Of a stretch of 64,000 bases of DNA, positions 54,490 through 63,806 are shown one piece after another; the first letter of the stretch is position 1; the number at the start of each line of letters is the position of its first letter. The stretch covers positions 1,804,741 to 1,868,740 of the forward strand of contig NZ_GL622200.1 of assembly GCF_000185305.1 (NCBI RefSeq), written 5' to 3'. The position numbers and the translations under genes are program-made. The DNA is from Aggregatibacter segnis ATCC 33393 (GTDB lineage Bacteria; Pseudomonadota; Gammaproteobacteria; Enterobacterales; Pasteurellaceae). The notes below the pieces were generated by a model. It made no database searches. It was not told the origin of the DNA and worked only from the letters and a program-made list of their open reading frames with translations.

Positions 54490-54550
54490 TTCTGTTCACC
54501 ATCTACGTAGGATGATTAAGATTGCTCCCCTACGGTCTTGGACGGGGCTT
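54490..54550 (-). ncRNA. L10 (rplJ) autoregulatory leader
   Basis: On the minus strand the segments CCGTCCAAGACCGTAGGGGAG, split here into CCGTCCAAGACC and GTAGGGGAG, then AATCTTAATC and CTACGTAGATGGTGAACAG, closely match the E. coli L10 binding leader. It lies about 100 bases before the rplJ start. L10-L12 binding there represses translation of rplJL. Confidence 0.85.
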
Positions 54551-54697
54551 GAATGAGGTCAAGCACCAACCAGAAATGCTAAACCGCAAATAAAATACGG
54601 TCTAAAAGGACGCAGATTATAACGATCGAAATAACATTTGTAAATGCCTGATGATAAAAAATCACCAATTCGACAACGATAAATGTCGAAAAAAATA

Positions 54698-54719
54698 ACC
54701 GCACTTGTAAAAGTGCGGT
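54698..54719 (-). terminator. inverted uptake-signal hairpin after rplA
   Basis: ACCGCACTT and AAGTGCGGT, with a 4-base centre, form a very tight hairpin 25 bases past the rplA stop, followed leftward by TTATTTTTTTC. It should partly separate rplKA from rplJL. Confidence 0.8.
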
Positions 54720-54743
54720 CATATTTCATCGTATTTCTACGGA

Positions 54744-55433
54744 TTACAGTGAAGCTTGATCGATTGCTACACCGGCACCCATTGTAGTAGAAAGACTTAC
54801 TTTCTTAATGAAGATACCTTTAGATGTTGCAGGTTTCGCTTTAGTTAAAGCGGCTAACAACGCTTGAAGGTTTTCTTTCAATTGTACTTCAGAGAAGTTT
54901 GCTTTACCGATAGTAGTGTGGATGATACCGTTTTTATCGTTGCGATAACGGATCTGACCGGATTTAGCATTTTTCACTGCTTCAGCAACGTTTGGTGTGA
55001 CAGTACCCACTTTCGGGTTTGGCATTAAACCACGTGGGCCTAATACTTGACCTAATTGACCAACAACACGCATTGCATCAGGAGAAGCGATAACAACGTC
55101 AAAGTTCATTTCGCCTTTCTTAACTTGCTCTGCTAAGTCTTCCATACCTACTAAATCAGCACCAGCTTCTTTAGCTGCTTCTGCGTTTGCACCTTGGGTG
55201 AACACAGCAACACGAACTTCACGACCAGTACCGTGTGGTAATACTGTTGCACCACGAACGTTTTGGTCAGATTTACGAGGGTCGATACCCAAGTTTACTG
55301 CAACATCAACACTTTCAACGAATTTAGCCGTTGCGAATTGTTTCAATACTGCGATTGCTTCGTTGATTTCGTATGCTTTAGTAGAATCTACGCCAGCTTT
55401 GATTGCTTTCATTTTTTTAGTCAATTTAGCCAT
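54744..55433 (-). CDS. rplA: 50S ribosomal protein L1
   Basis: L1 binds 23S rRNA at the mobile stalk and represses the rplKA transcript. The 229-residue protein has [40 protein letters not shown] and [20 protein letters not shown]. It starts 4 bases after rplK, so the pair is coupled. Confidence 0.99.
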   Translation of the reverse strand: MAKLTKKMKAIKAGVDSTKAYEINEAIAVLKQFATAKFVESVDVAVNLGIDPRKSDQNVRGATVLPHGTGREVRVAVFTQGANAEAAKEAGADLVGMEDLAEQVKKGEMNFDVVIASPDAMRVVGQLGQVLGPRGLMPNPKVGTVTPNVAEAVKNAKSGQIRYRNDKNGIIHTTIGKANFSEVQLKENLQALLAALTKAKPATSKGIFIKKVSLSTTMGAGVAIDQASL

Positions 55434-55437
55434 CGTA

Positions 55438-55866
55438 TTACTCCTCTACCACTAAGCCCATTGAACGAGCAGTACCAGCGATTGATTGCATTTTGTCTTC
55501 GATAGTCGCACCAGTCATATCCGCTGCTTTAGTTTCAGCGATTTGACGAACTTGTTCTAAAGTCACTTTACCTACTTTATCTTTGTTCGGTTTAGCAGAA
55601 CCAGATTTCACACCAGCTGCTTTTTTCAACAATACTGCTGCCGGTGGAGTTTTAGTCACGAAAGTGAATGAACGGTCTGCATAAACGGTGATAACAACCG
55701 GAATTGGTAAACCTTTTTCTAAGCTCTCAGTACGAGCGTTGAATGCTTTACAGAATTCCATGATGTTTACACCTTGTTGACCTAACGCAGGACCAACCGG
55801 TGGTGATGGGTTTGCCATACCAGCTGCAACTTGCAACTTAACGTAGGCTTGGACTTTTTTTGCCAT
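55438..55866 (-). CDS. rplK: 50S ribosomal protein L11
   Basis: L11 binds the GTPase-associated centre of 23S rRNA. The 142-residue protein begins [20 protein letters not shown] with the conserved Pro-rich [15 protein letters not shown] and ends [14 protein letters not shown]. It follows nusG after 150 bases that include an uptake-signal hairpin; a separate promoter for rplKAJL is likely. Confidence 0.99.
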   Translation of the reverse strand: MAKKVQAYVKLQVAAGMANPSPPVGPALGQQGVNIMEFCKAFNARTESLEKGLPIPVVITVYADRSFTFVTKTPPAAVLLKKAAGVKSGSAKPNKDKVGKVTLEQVRQIAETKAADMTGATIEDKMQSIAGTARSMGLVVEE

Positions 55867-55978
55867 TTTAGTTTCCTCTAAATGGGTGATAACGCTATTG
55901 CTAGCTCCCCTGTTGTTAAAAAGGGCTGCATTCTAATCAAACGCAACCGGTTTTTCAAGTAAAACGTCGAAAAAATGC

Positions 55979-56001
55979 ACCGCACTTAAAAAAGTGCGGT
56001 G
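55979..56001 (-). terminator. inverted uptake-signal hairpin between nusG and rplK
   Basis: CACCGCACTT and AAGTGCGGTG form a 10-base stem with a 3- to 4-base loop, 19 bases past nusG, followed leftward by CATTTTTTCG. It is a plausible terminator for secE-nusG. Confidence 0.8.
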
Positions 56002-56019
56002 GAAAATTCAACCATTTTA

Positions 56020-56571
56020 CTAGTTATTCTTTTCTACTTGTCCGAACTCAAGTTCAACCGGCGTAGCACGACCAAAAATAGACACAGACACTTTCAAGCG
56101 GCCTTTTTCGTAGTCGATTTCTTCTACTGTACCATTGAAATCCATAAATGGACCTTCGGTTACTCGTACTTCTTCCCCAGGTTGGAAAGTCGTTCTTGGT
56201 TTCGGTTTATCGCTATTTTGTTCCAAGCGATTTAAAATGATATCCGCTTCACGATTGCTAATTGGCGCCGGTTTGTCCGGTGTGCCACCAATGAAACCCA
56301 TCACGCGTGGTACGCTACGCACCAAGTGCCAAGTGTCATCGTTCATTTCCATTTGTACTAATACATAACCTGGGAAATATTTACGTTCACTTTTGCGACG
56401 TTTACCCGCCACATTTTCGACAACTTCTTCTGTCGGCACTAACACTTCACCGAACTGTTCTTCCATATTGTGAAGTTTGATGTATTCACGCAATGTGGTC
56501 GCTACGCGCGCTTCAAAACCGGAGAACGCTTGCAACACATACCAACGTTTTTTATTTGCGGTTTCGGTCAT
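56020..56571 (-). CDS. nusG: transcription termination/antitermination protein NusG
   Basis: NusG binds RNA polymerase, raises elongation speed and couples it to Rho and the ribosome. The 183-residue protein (E. coli 181) has the N-terminal NGN domain ([47 protein letters not shown]) and the C-terminal KOW domain ([22 protein letters not shown]). It starts 1 base after secE. Confidence 0.99.
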   Translation of the reverse strand: MTETANKKRWYVLQAFSGFEARVATTLREYIKLHNMEEQFGEVLVPTEEVVENVAGKRRKSERKYFPGYVLVQMEMNDDTWHLVRSVPRVMGFIGGTPDKPAPISNREADIILNRLEQNSDKPKPRTTFQPGEEVRVTEGPFMDFNGTVEEIDYEKGRLKVSVSIFGRATPVELEFGQVEKNN

Positions 56572-56572
56572 T

Positions 56573-56983
56573 TTAGAATCTCCAGTCGGTTAAGAAGGTA
56601 ATGATGCTAACGATGATTGAATCCAAGCCCCAAAGGATTAAAGACACAAATACGGTCACACCAACAACGATAAAAGTTGTTTGCGTTGCTTCCGGACGGC
56701 TTGGCCAAACAATTCGACGTAATTCAGTACGGGCATCTTGAAAGAAACCAAGGGCTTTTCTGCCTTGATTGGTTGTCGCTGCAACCCCTAAAGAGATCAA
56801 CAACAACACGATAACCGCAACAACGCGAATTGGGGTGGAATATTGATCTTGGAAATAGATATTACCAAATGCACTCGCCGCAATGATTGCAACGGTTAAC
56901 AACCATAAAAAAATGTTTAATCCTTTAGACTTTTCAACGGAAGCCTCAGATTCATTTTTCTTTTTCTCAATCTCTAATGCCAT
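56573..56983 (-). CDS. secE: preprotein translocase subunit SecE
   Basis: SecE is the small essential subunit of the SecYEG channel. The 136-residue protein has three membrane segments (two N-terminal ones as in enterobacteria, then the conserved last one [20 protein letters not shown]) and the amphipathic [25 protein letters not shown]. It forms an operon with nusG. No tRNA gene precedes it. Confidence 0.98.
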   Translation of the reverse strand: MALEIEKKKNESEASVEKSKGLNIFLWLLTVAIIAASAFGNIYFQDQYSTPIRVVAVIVLLLISLGVAATTNQGRKALGFFQDARTELRRIVWPSRPEATQTTFIVVGVTVFVSLILWGLDSIIVSIITFLTDWRF

Positions 56984-57089
56984 AAAAATTTATCCATTAT
57001 GTAACTTTAAAAAACAGGGATCCTTTTTCGAACGCAGGATTATAGCAGCTAATTTTCCAGTTTCACAATTAAAAATTATGCATTTACAC

Positions 57090-57143
57090 AAGTGCGGTCG
57101 TTTTTCAGCGTGTTTCTAAACATTCTCAAAATCCACCGCACTT
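57090..57143. repeat. inverted uptake-signal pair upstream of secE
   Basis: AAGTGCGGT (57090-57098) and ACCGCACTT (57135-57143) flank about 36 bases between secE and the end of the AEC permease gene. It could end the permease transcript only weakly because of the long loop. Confidence 0.6.
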
Positions 57144-57144
57144 T

Positions 57145-58074
57145 TTACCACAACTGATACAGTGCAATAATGAAGGGCATGCTAAACATGCAAAGGAGGG
57201 TGGTGACCCCATAAATGGCACTGGCTTTTTGCGGATTATTCCCAAAAATTAACGCCATTTGCGTGACCGTCGAAGCCGCTGGGCTCGTTGTCGCAAGGAA
57301 ACTAATCAAAGCGATCGTTTCACCGTTTTGTACCCAACCTGAAAAGCCGCAAAGTTTAACGACAACCATTAAAAACAGCGGAATCACTAACAAACGCAGA
57401 AACGTCACCAAATAAATACGTTTAGAGGAGAAAAGATCCCGCAGTGGAATAGAAGCAATCAGCATGCCGGCAATCAACATCGCATTCGGACCAATAAACA
57501 TCCCGACGGAAGACAACGTACCATTGATGGTATCAGGCAGTTTAATTTGTAAGGCAAACATCACTAAACCCATCATGATCGACCAAATGTTGATATTTTT
57601 TAGCACCGTTTTCAGCGTTAAATTGCCCTTTCCGGCAATAATCAGACGACAGTGCGTCCAAAACATGAACGTTTGCACGATAATAAAACAACTGGCGTAA
57701 ACCACCCATTCTTTACCGAACAATCCCATCACCAACGGAATAATCAAATTACCTGAATTAGCATAAATCGATGCCGCATGCTCGATAGGATCCAATTTCA
57801 GCGTTCTCTTTAACACCGTACCGATAATCACCAGCATGCCATGTAAAAACACCGCCATCCCAAAAGACAGCATTAATCCCTCTAGAATTTCCGGCGTATA
57901 CGAAATCTGAAAAGCTTCAATCATCACGGCGGGACTGATGATATATAACCCGATAATAGACAGCGGCTTACTGTCTTCCGATTTAAGCAATTTGCTTTTC
58001 ACCAACCCATAGCCCATCAACACAATAAGGGTCAGTTCAACGATTTTCGTGCCGAGAATGAATGCGATATCCAT
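57145..58074 (-). CDS. AEC-family permease
   Basis: The 309-residue inner-membrane protein has about ten hydrophobic segments and the AEC (auxin efflux carrier) repeat pattern: LIVLMGYGLVKSKLL, ISPAVMIEAFQIS, YANSGNLIIPLVMGLFG and ATTSPAASTVTQMALIFG. Bacterial members export or exchange organic acids such as malate; the substrate cannot be read here. The modF-like gene lies 28 bases upstream in the same direction, so they may be co-transcribed. Confidence 0.88.
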   Translation of the reverse strand: MDIAFILGTKIVELTLIVLMGYGLVKSKLLKSEDSKPLSIIGLYIISPAVMIEAFQISYTPEILEGLMLSFGMAVFLHGMLVIIGTVLKRTLKLDPIEHAASIYANSGNLIIPLVMGLFGKEWVVYASCFIIVQTFMFWTHCRLIIAGKGNLTLKTVLKNINIWSIMMGLVMFALQIKLPDTINGTLSSVGMFIGPNAMLIAGMLIASIPLRDLFSSKRIYLVTFLRLLVIPLFLMVVVKLCGFSGWVQNGETIALISFLATTSPAASTVTQMALIFGNNPQKASAIYGVTTLLCMFSMPFIIALYQLW

Positions 58075-58102
58075 AGTTGTTCTTCGTCAAAATAATTAAA
58101 AA

Positions 58103-59554
58103 TCACACCGCACTTTGTTTATAAACGTATCCATCGCCTTGCGGGATAAATTCAAACACATGCGTAATGCAATTCGGCGCGTCCTGATCTTGGTGGGACA
58201 CGAAGAGTAGTTGGGTTTGACTATTGTTCACCAGTTGTTCGATAAAGTGCTTTACCAGTTTGCGATTCATGCCGTCGAGGCCTTGCAACGGTTCATCTAA
58301 AATCAATATGGGCGGGTGTTTCACCATCGCGCGGGTAATCAACAACAGGCGCTGTTGTCCCCAAGAAAGGGAACGAAACGGACGATTTGCCAACGCCTCC
58401 ATATTCAAGCGCGTAAGCCATTGCATCGCCTTGATCCGCAGTGCGCCGGGAACGCTTTGGTATACGCCGATGCTGTCAAAAAAGCCCGAAAGAATCACCT
58501 CTAACGCAGAACAGTTGACCCGATAATCCATGTGTAACTGACTGCTGACATAACCGATGTTGCGTTTAATCTCCCAAATGGTTTCGCCACTTCCCCGCTG
58601 TTTACCGAATAAAACCACATGATTAGCATAAGATTGCGGATGATCGCCGCAAATAAGCGACAATAGCGTAGATTTTCCCGCACCATTCTGCCCTTTAATC
58701 CACCAATTTTGCTCAGGCGCCACTGTCCAATCAAGCCGATTTAAAATGACATTCTCACCATATTGAACAGTAACGTTTTTCAGTTCAAAAGGGGATTGAT
58801 TCGGCGGTAATTTAATCGGCGATACAGCACTTTCCGGCAACGGCACATCAACGTTTTGTTCCGCATATTGTACTTGTTGAAATAGACTTTGTTGCTCAAC
58901 CTCCGTCCGCCCTCCCTGCAAAATTAACTGGTTGTGATCTAACAACGCCACATGATCAGCGGCAGAAGGAATGTCGGAAAAGCGATTGACGATCAACACC
59001 AACGCCATTTTTTCATTGAGCTGTTGTAGCAATTGTTGCCAATCCGACACAGACTGTTGATCTAGCCCTTCAAAAGGCTCATCTAAAATTAATAATTGCG
59101 GTTCGGAAACCAATGCCTGCGCCAACAACACTTTGCGGCTCTCGCCGGTAGAAAGCAACATAAACGGACGATCCAACAACGACGTAATATGCAACAGCGC
59201 CGCATAAGAGTCACACAAGGTTTCCTTATCACTACTGTTCAAAATGGTCTGACGTGCGGTTTTGCCGAAATCGTCTGGACTCACCGTATCGTTGTTACGA
59301 TCTTTAAACGTTTGTTCCAGAATTTGTTGTTGCCGTTCAAAAGAAAACAACCCAATGCGTTCAAAATCACTGTGATATTCGCCCGCCTCAAGAGGCAATG
59401 CCCCTTGTAATGCTAATGAAAACGCCGTTTTTCCGCTGCCGTTACTGCCCACCACGACCCAATAATCCCGAGCCTTGACAAAAAAGTGCGGTAGATTTAG
59501 CAAACGTTTTTCATGCAGTCGAAATTGCGCATTTTCTATATTGAGTTGAGGCAT
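58103..59554 (-). CDS. modF: ModF-like double ABC ATPase
   Basis: The 483-residue protein (E. coli ModF 490) has two ABC nucleotide-binding domains: GSNGSGKT with LSTGESRKVLLAQAL and ILDEPFEGL in the first half, and GQNGAGKS with LSWGQQRLLLITRAM and ILDEPLQGLDG in the second. It has no membrane segments. ModF was named from the molybdate region of E. coli, but no mod genes are present here, and its role is unknown. Confidence 0.9.
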   Translation of the reverse strand: MPQLNIENAQFRLHEKRLLNLPHFFVKARDYWVVVGSNGSGKTAFSLALQGALPLEAGEYHSDFERIGLFSFERQQQILEQTFKDRNNDTVSPDDFGKTARQTILNSSDKETLCDSYAALLHITSLLDRPFMLLSTGESRKVLLAQALVSEPQLLILDEPFEGLDQQSVSDWQQLLQQLNEKMALVLIVNRFSDIPSAADHVALLDHNQLILQGGRTEVEQQSLFQQVQYAEQNVDVPLPESAVSPIKLPPNQSPFELKNVTVQYGENVILNRLDWTVAPEQNWWIKGQNGAGKSTLLSLICGDHPQSYANHVVLFGKQRGSGETIWEIKRNIGYVSSQLHMDYRVNCSALEVILSGFFDSIGVYQSVPGALRIKAMQWLTRLNMEALANRPFRSLSWGQQRLLLITRAMVKHPPILILDEPLQGLDGMNRKLVKHFIEQLVNNSQTQLLFVSHQDQDAPNCITHVFEFIPQGDGYVYKQSAV

Positions 59555-59650
59555 GATTGCTCCTTTTATTTACCACAAGCAGACAGTACCACGGAACAAT
59601 TTTCCCCATGAACATGAATTTGCCCAGCTTTTTACTCCGCATTCACTGTT

Positions 59651-60634
59651 TTACGGTGCATACAACACATCTAAATCCTGTTGTGGCAGGAAATCTTTTT
59701 CCTGTACTTGGAATTGTACCACCTTGTCGTTTTGCAAGACTTTCTTCACTTCTCCTTTGCCTTTCCAGCAAAATGACACCAACTGATCTTTTGGTCGCTC
59801 GATGGTTAAGGTGAAATCGGCGATTGGTTTTGCCCAGTTGGCCCCGGTTTTTAAAATATAGCCCAACTGACGATAAGAACCACCGCCCTCAGGAATTAAT
59901 TTTCTAATGGCATGTTTAAATTCAGGACCAATACAATATTGCTCGGTAAACGGTGTCTCCTCACCGAGTTCTAATATAGACGAAATAGACACGCCACCAC
60001 CGACCAAAGGGGCATATTCATGGCTGATGTAAGTCGTGTCGGAGGCTTTAAAGGTTTGCTGCCAACTATAAATAATTTGCCCGCCCCAAAACAGTTCACC
60101 TTCATATTTTTCCAATTCAAATTTGGCTAAACGAGGATCTTTACACTTCAAAATTTTATTATCTGCCGATGCAGATTTGCGCAACCAAGGTTCCATCAAT
60201 TCTTCCTCAGTTAAACCACAATCTCTGAAAATCGCCGTCACATCATGAGGCACCAATTTTTGTTCCTCTGTCCCTTCTTTTTCTGTTTTATAAAGAAACG
60301 CCCGCACATGCACTTGCGGTTTAATTTCCTTACCATTAGCGTAGATTTTAAAGGTGTTAATTAACCCTGCTGTATCCGCAAAGTCTCCGTAATCATAAAG
60401 AGAAACCTCAGGTAATGGGAATAGCACAGTTTCCGTAATGTCTTTGTCGGTGAGATTTTGATATTCGTAGTCCACCTTAATTTTATCGAGGCTGATAAAC
60501 AGATTTTCTTTTTGCATGGCAATATTGTCATTTTTGAGGTATTCCACGCCACCAGTGGACACAAACCCCATGCTATCGTTGGCTTGTGCAGTAAAAGCGA
60601 AACAGAGCGCGGTTAAAACAACGTATTTTTTCAT
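59651..60634 (-). CDS. DUF4424 exported protein
   Basis: The 327-residue precursor starts MKKYVVLTALCFAFTAQAND, a typical signal peptide with cleavage after AQA, so the mature protein is periplasmic. The body matches the DUF4424 pattern (NDSMGFVSTGGVEYLKNDNIAM, YEYQNLTDKDITETVLFPLPE, FTLTIERPKDQLVSFCWKG). Function is unknown. It stands alone, 96 bases from the modF-like gene. Confidence 0.9.
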   Translation of the reverse strand: MKKYVVLTALCFAFTAQANDSMGFVSTGGVEYLKNDNIAMQKENLFISLDKIKVDYEYQNLTDKDITETVLFPLPEVSLYDYGDFADTAGLINTFKIYANGKEIKPQVHVRAFLYKTEKEGTEEQKLVPHDVTAIFRDCGLTEEELMEPWLRKSASADNKILKCKDPRLAKFELEKYEGELFWGGQIIYSWQQTFKASDTTYISHEYAPLVGGGVSISSILELGEETPFTEQYCIGPEFKHAIRKLIPEGGGSYRQLGYILKTGANWAKPIADFTLTIERPKDQLVSFCWKGKGEVKKVLQNDKVVQFQVQEKDFLPQQDLDVLYAP

Positions 60635-60705
60635 ATTGGTCCTCAGGAAATAATGTATTGATGAACGGCGAAAATCATAGCAGGAATTGGCAGGATTAGG
60701 GATAA

Positions 60706-60770
60706 AAAGTGCGGTGGGTTTTGAAAACGTTTTTGAGACTCTACCGTGAGTAATACATTACCCTGGTTGG
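60706..60770. repeat. degenerate copy of a palindromic repeat
   Basis: AAAAAGTGCGGTGGG, a T-rich stretch and then CCGTGAGTAAT...ATTACCCTGG form an uptake signal and a damaged palindrome. The same layout occurs at 61075-61137 in a perfect form. Confidence 0.6.
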
Positions 60771-60817
60771 CACGCATAAGAAGACGCGCGCCATCAGAGT
60801 AAGCCACTATCTTAGGG

Positions 60818-61054
60818 CTAAACCTTGCTTTTTGCCCAATTCACTGCCGTTTCAATAGCGTTTCGGGCTTGTGGGCTGTTGCGCCAACAGGTTGAACCGG
60901 TGATTTCTGCACCGCGTTGAAGAATGAAATCCGGGCTGGTAGCTGCCAATATTTTGACGTCATCCAACCCCATTTCCATCAAACGTTTTAAGATCGTTGG
61001 GCCAATGCCTTTTTGCGACAGAAGGTCGTGTTTTTCAACTTCACTAAATGGCAT
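60818..61054 (-). CDS. small helix-hairpin-helix protein (78 aa)
   Basis: The chosen ATG gives MPFSEVEKHDLLSQKGIGPTI and leaves out 27 upstream codons that run through a repeat. The sequence GIGPTILKRLMEMGLDDVKILAATSPDF is a helix-hairpin-helix of the kind seen in DNA-binding helicase C-termini and in short Cdd1-like proteins. The remainder, GSTCWRNSPQARNAIETAVNWAK, is helical with one Cys. It may bind DNA; no partner is adjacent, and the gene is framed by repeats. Confidence 0.75.
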   Translation of the reverse strand: MPFSEVEKHDLLSQKGIGPTILKRLMEMGLDDVKILAATSPDFILQRGAEITGSTCWRNSPQARNAIETAVNWAKSKV

Positions 61055-61113
61055 ATTATCTTCCTTGTGAGGTAAAAGTGCGGTGGATTTTGAAAATGTT
61101 TTTTTAGGTTCTG

Positions 61114-61137
61114 CCGTGGGTAATAAATTACCCACGG
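61114..61137. repeat. perfect palindrome between HhH gene and fruA
   Basis: CCGTGGGTAAT and ATTACCCACGG, with AA between, form an 11-base perfect stem. Two further small hairpins follow (GCCCC..GGGGC near 61152 and ATTCCCC..GGGGAAT near 61175), the last one just past the fruA stop. Together they may be REP-like elements and also end fruBKA transcription. Confidence 0.75.
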
Positions 61138-61192
61138 TTACACATCCTTCAGCCCCCTTGGGGCCGATTTTAAATTCCCCGATGGGGAATGA

Positions 61193-62857
61193 TTAGGCTT
61201 CCACCTTTGGTTTAATCATCGCATAAACTACGCCGGTCAACACAGAACCAATGGCGATGGCGCCAAGGTACATAAGCGGTTCGGAGACGAACGGAATCAC
61301 AAATAAGCCGCCGTGTGGCGCTTGTAAGGTAATGCCTAAACTCATGGAAATCGCCCCCGCAGTTGCACCACCTAGCACACTGCTGATAATCACGCGTAGT
61401 GGATCTGCCGCCACAAATGGCAATGCCCCTTCGGAAATAAAACAGAAGCCAAGCACGAAAGAGGCTTTACCCGCATCACGTTGATTGGAAGTGAATTTAC
61501 TGCGCGCTAACCAAGTGGCAATCGCCATGCCGATTGGCGGCACCATGCCTGCTGCCATTGCCGCTGCCATTGGGGTGTAAACCTGAGAGGCGATCATGCC
61601 CACGGAGAAGGTATAAGCCGCTTTGTTTACCGGCCCTCCCATGTCGATACACATCATGGTGCCGATAATCACGCCAAGCACCATGGCATTCACATCGCCC
61701 ATGGATTTGAGCCATTCACTCAACGCCGTCATGATTTTCGCAACAGGCGGGTTAATGAGATAAATCATGGCTAAGCCGACAATGAAAGACCCCAATAACG
61801 GCAAAATTAAGATCGGTTTAAGGGACATCAGGCTTGGTGGTAATTTAATCACATTATTAAGCCCTTTCACCACATAACCCGCAAGGAAGCCGGCGATAAT
61901 TCCGCCTAAAATCCCCGCGCCTGCGGTCGTCGCCAACATCCCGCCGATTAACCCCACGGCAAGTCCCGGACGGTCGGCGATGGAGAACGCCACATAACCT
62001 GCGAACACCGCAATCATTAAGTGGAACGCTGCTCCACCGCCGATATCCATTAAGGCTTTCGGCAAGCCACCCGCGATGTTTTCGTCTTTGAACGCTTCAA
62101 TACCGAACATGAAGGAAATGGCGATAAGCAAACCGCCTGCCACCACCAATGGCAACATATGCGATACGCCTGTCATTAGGTGCTTATAGACGCCTTTCTT
62201 CTCGCCGCGCTCTTCGGCTTTCGCCGCGGATGTTGCGCCGCCTTCGTAAATTTTGGCGTCTTTAAAGGCTTTATCGAATTCTTGCGCGGTTTTCTTCAAC
62301 GCAAGTCCGGTGGAGGTGCGATACATTAATTTGCCTTTGAATTTGTCCAACGGTACGTCAATATCCGCCGCCACAAACACCAAATCCGCTGTAGCCACTT
62401 CTTCTGCCGTGATTTCATTGCCCGCCCCCACTTGTCCGCGGGTTTCCACTTTCACCTGCCAACCTTGTTGTTTGGCGTAGGTTTCGATAGCCTCGGCAGA
62501 CATGAACGTATGTGCGACGCCTGTCGGGCAAGCAGTCACCGCCACAATATTTTTCATTTTACCGTTAGAAACGACCGCACTTTCAGCAGGCGGAACATAA
62601 TCCTGCGCCTGTTGAATAGCCTGGTCTAACAAGTTTTCGGGTGCGTTGAAATGTTCGTCAATTTTTGCCAAAAACACTTTTTTGCCACTGAATTGAGCAT
62701 TATTGGGTAAAACATTCCCCAAAACGATGATCAGATCCGCCGCCTCGGCACTGTCCACAATTTGATGTTGCGCTTGCGCGGCTTTGCTTAGCATTTCACG
62801 CAATAAAAAGGCCTTTGCATGACCGAAGTTGGCGGTTGGGGTTAAATAAATATGCAT
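61193..62857 (-). CDS. fruA: PTS fructose transporter subunit IIBC
   Basis: FruA brings in fructose as fructose-1-phosphate. The 554-residue protein (E. coli 563) has a degenerate N-terminal EIIB' domain, an active EIIB with the phospho-Cys in VAVTACPTGVAHTFMSAEAI, and an EIIC membrane domain with about nine segments (MGGPVNKAAYTFSVG, CFISEGALPFVAADPLRVI). The ATG at 62857 aligns with the family; fruK ends just upstream. Short hairpins follow the stop. Confidence 0.97.
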   Translation of the reverse strand: MHIYLTPTANFGHAKAFLLREMLSKAAQAQHQIVDSAEAADLIIVLGNVLPNNAQFSGKKVFLAKIDEHFNAPENLLDQAIQQAQDYVPPAESAVVSNGKMKNIVAVTACPTGVAHTFMSAEAIETYAKQQGWQVKVETRGQVGAGNEITAEEVATADLVFVAADIDVPLDKFKGKLMYRTSTGLALKKTAQEFDKAFKDAKIYEGGATSAAKAEERGEKKGVYKHLMTGVSHMLPLVVAGGLLIAISFMFGIEAFKDENIAGGLPKALMDIGGGAAFHLMIAVFAGYVAFSIADRPGLAVGLIGGMLATTAGAGILGGIIAGFLAGYVVKGLNNVIKLPPSLMSLKPILILPLLGSFIVGLAMIYLINPPVAKIMTALSEWLKSMGDVNAMVLGVIIGTMMCIDMGGPVNKAAYTFSVGMIASQVYTPMAAAMAAGMVPPIGMAIATWLARSKFTSNQRDAGKASFVLGFCFISEGALPFVAADPLRVIISSVLGGATAGAISMSLGITLQAPHGGLFVIPFVSEPLMYLGAIAIGSVLTGVVYAMIKPKVEA

Positions 62858-62861
62858 AAGA

Positions 62862-63806
62862 TTATCCCTCAATGACAGTAATGTTGACATTGTTTAAAAT
62901 TGGTTCAAGCAAAGTGCGGTCAGAAATGCCCACGTTACTTTGCGACACGGCAAAAGCGGACACCGCACTGGCAAAGGCAAGGGTGTCTTTTTGCGGAAGG
63001 TCGTTAATTAAACCGTAAATCAAGCCCGCCACCATAGAATCGCCCGCACCCACGGTACTCACCACATGTTCACATCTCGGTGGTTGTGCCTGCATAATTG
63101 CCTCATCACTCAACCATAAAGAACCATTCGCCCCCATGGAAATAATCACATGAGCAATGCCCTGTGCTTTTAATTTTTTGGCGGCAGACACAATTTCTTC
63201 CAGTGAATTTAAGGTATAACCCACCCAGGCTTCTAATTCGCGGTGGTTGGGTTTCACCAACCAAGGCCGTGCGCTTAAACCTGCGGTTAACGCGGCGTGG
63301 CTGCTATCCAACACCACTTTTACGCCTGCCTGATGGAGTTGTTTTAGCCAATCAGCAAACAAGTCCGGCGTCACGCCTCGCGGTAAGCTACCGCACACGG
63401 CAACAATGTCGAAGAATTTGCAATACGCAAGAGAATCCGCCACAAATTGTTGCCACGCACTTTCACTGATTTCATAGCCTAAAAAGTTTAAATCGGTAAC
63501 ATCCGCGTCGGTTTCGGTAATTTTCACGTTGATACGAGTTTTGCCCGGCACGCGTTGGAATTTATCTTGTAATCCCAGTTTGTCGAATAAGGCAACAAAA
63601 TCTCCTTGGTTGTCTTCACCGAGAAAACCGCCCACCGTGACGTCAATACCCAAATCTTTTAACACTTTCGCTACGTTAATGCCTTTACCCGCAGGAAAAA
63701 GCCCGAGGGTTTCCACGGTGTTGACTTCGCCCAATTCGATACGTTTTAAACGCCCGACCAAGTCATAAGCGGCGTTTAAGGTGATAGTTGCGACGTTTGC
63801 CATCAT
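62862..63806 (-). CDS. fruK: 1-phosphofructokinase
   Basis: FruK phosphorylates fructose-1-phosphate to fructose-1,6-bisphosphate. The 314-residue PfkB-family protein has ATITLNAAYDLVG, GLFPAGKGINVAKVLKDLG, and the ATP site VVSTVGAGDSMVAGLIYG with the catalytic Asp. Two ATGs in a row open it; the first overlaps the fruB stop (TAATG), giving tight coupling. Confidence 0.97.
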   Translation of the reverse strand: MMANVATITLNAAYDLVGRLKRIELGEVNTVETLGLFPAGKGINVAKVLKDLGIDVTVGGFLGEDNQGDFVALFDKLGLQDKFQRVPGKTRINVKITETDADVTDLNFLGYEISESAWQQFVADSLAYCKFFDIVAVCGSLPRGVTPDLFADWLKQLHQAGVKVVLDSSHAALTAGLSARPWLVKPNHRELEAWVGYTLNSLEEIVSAAKKLKAQGIAHVIISMGANGSLWLSDEAIMQAQPPRCEHVVSTVGAGDSMVAGLIYGLINDLPQKDTLAFASAVSAFAVSQSNVGISDRTLLEPILNNVNITVIEG

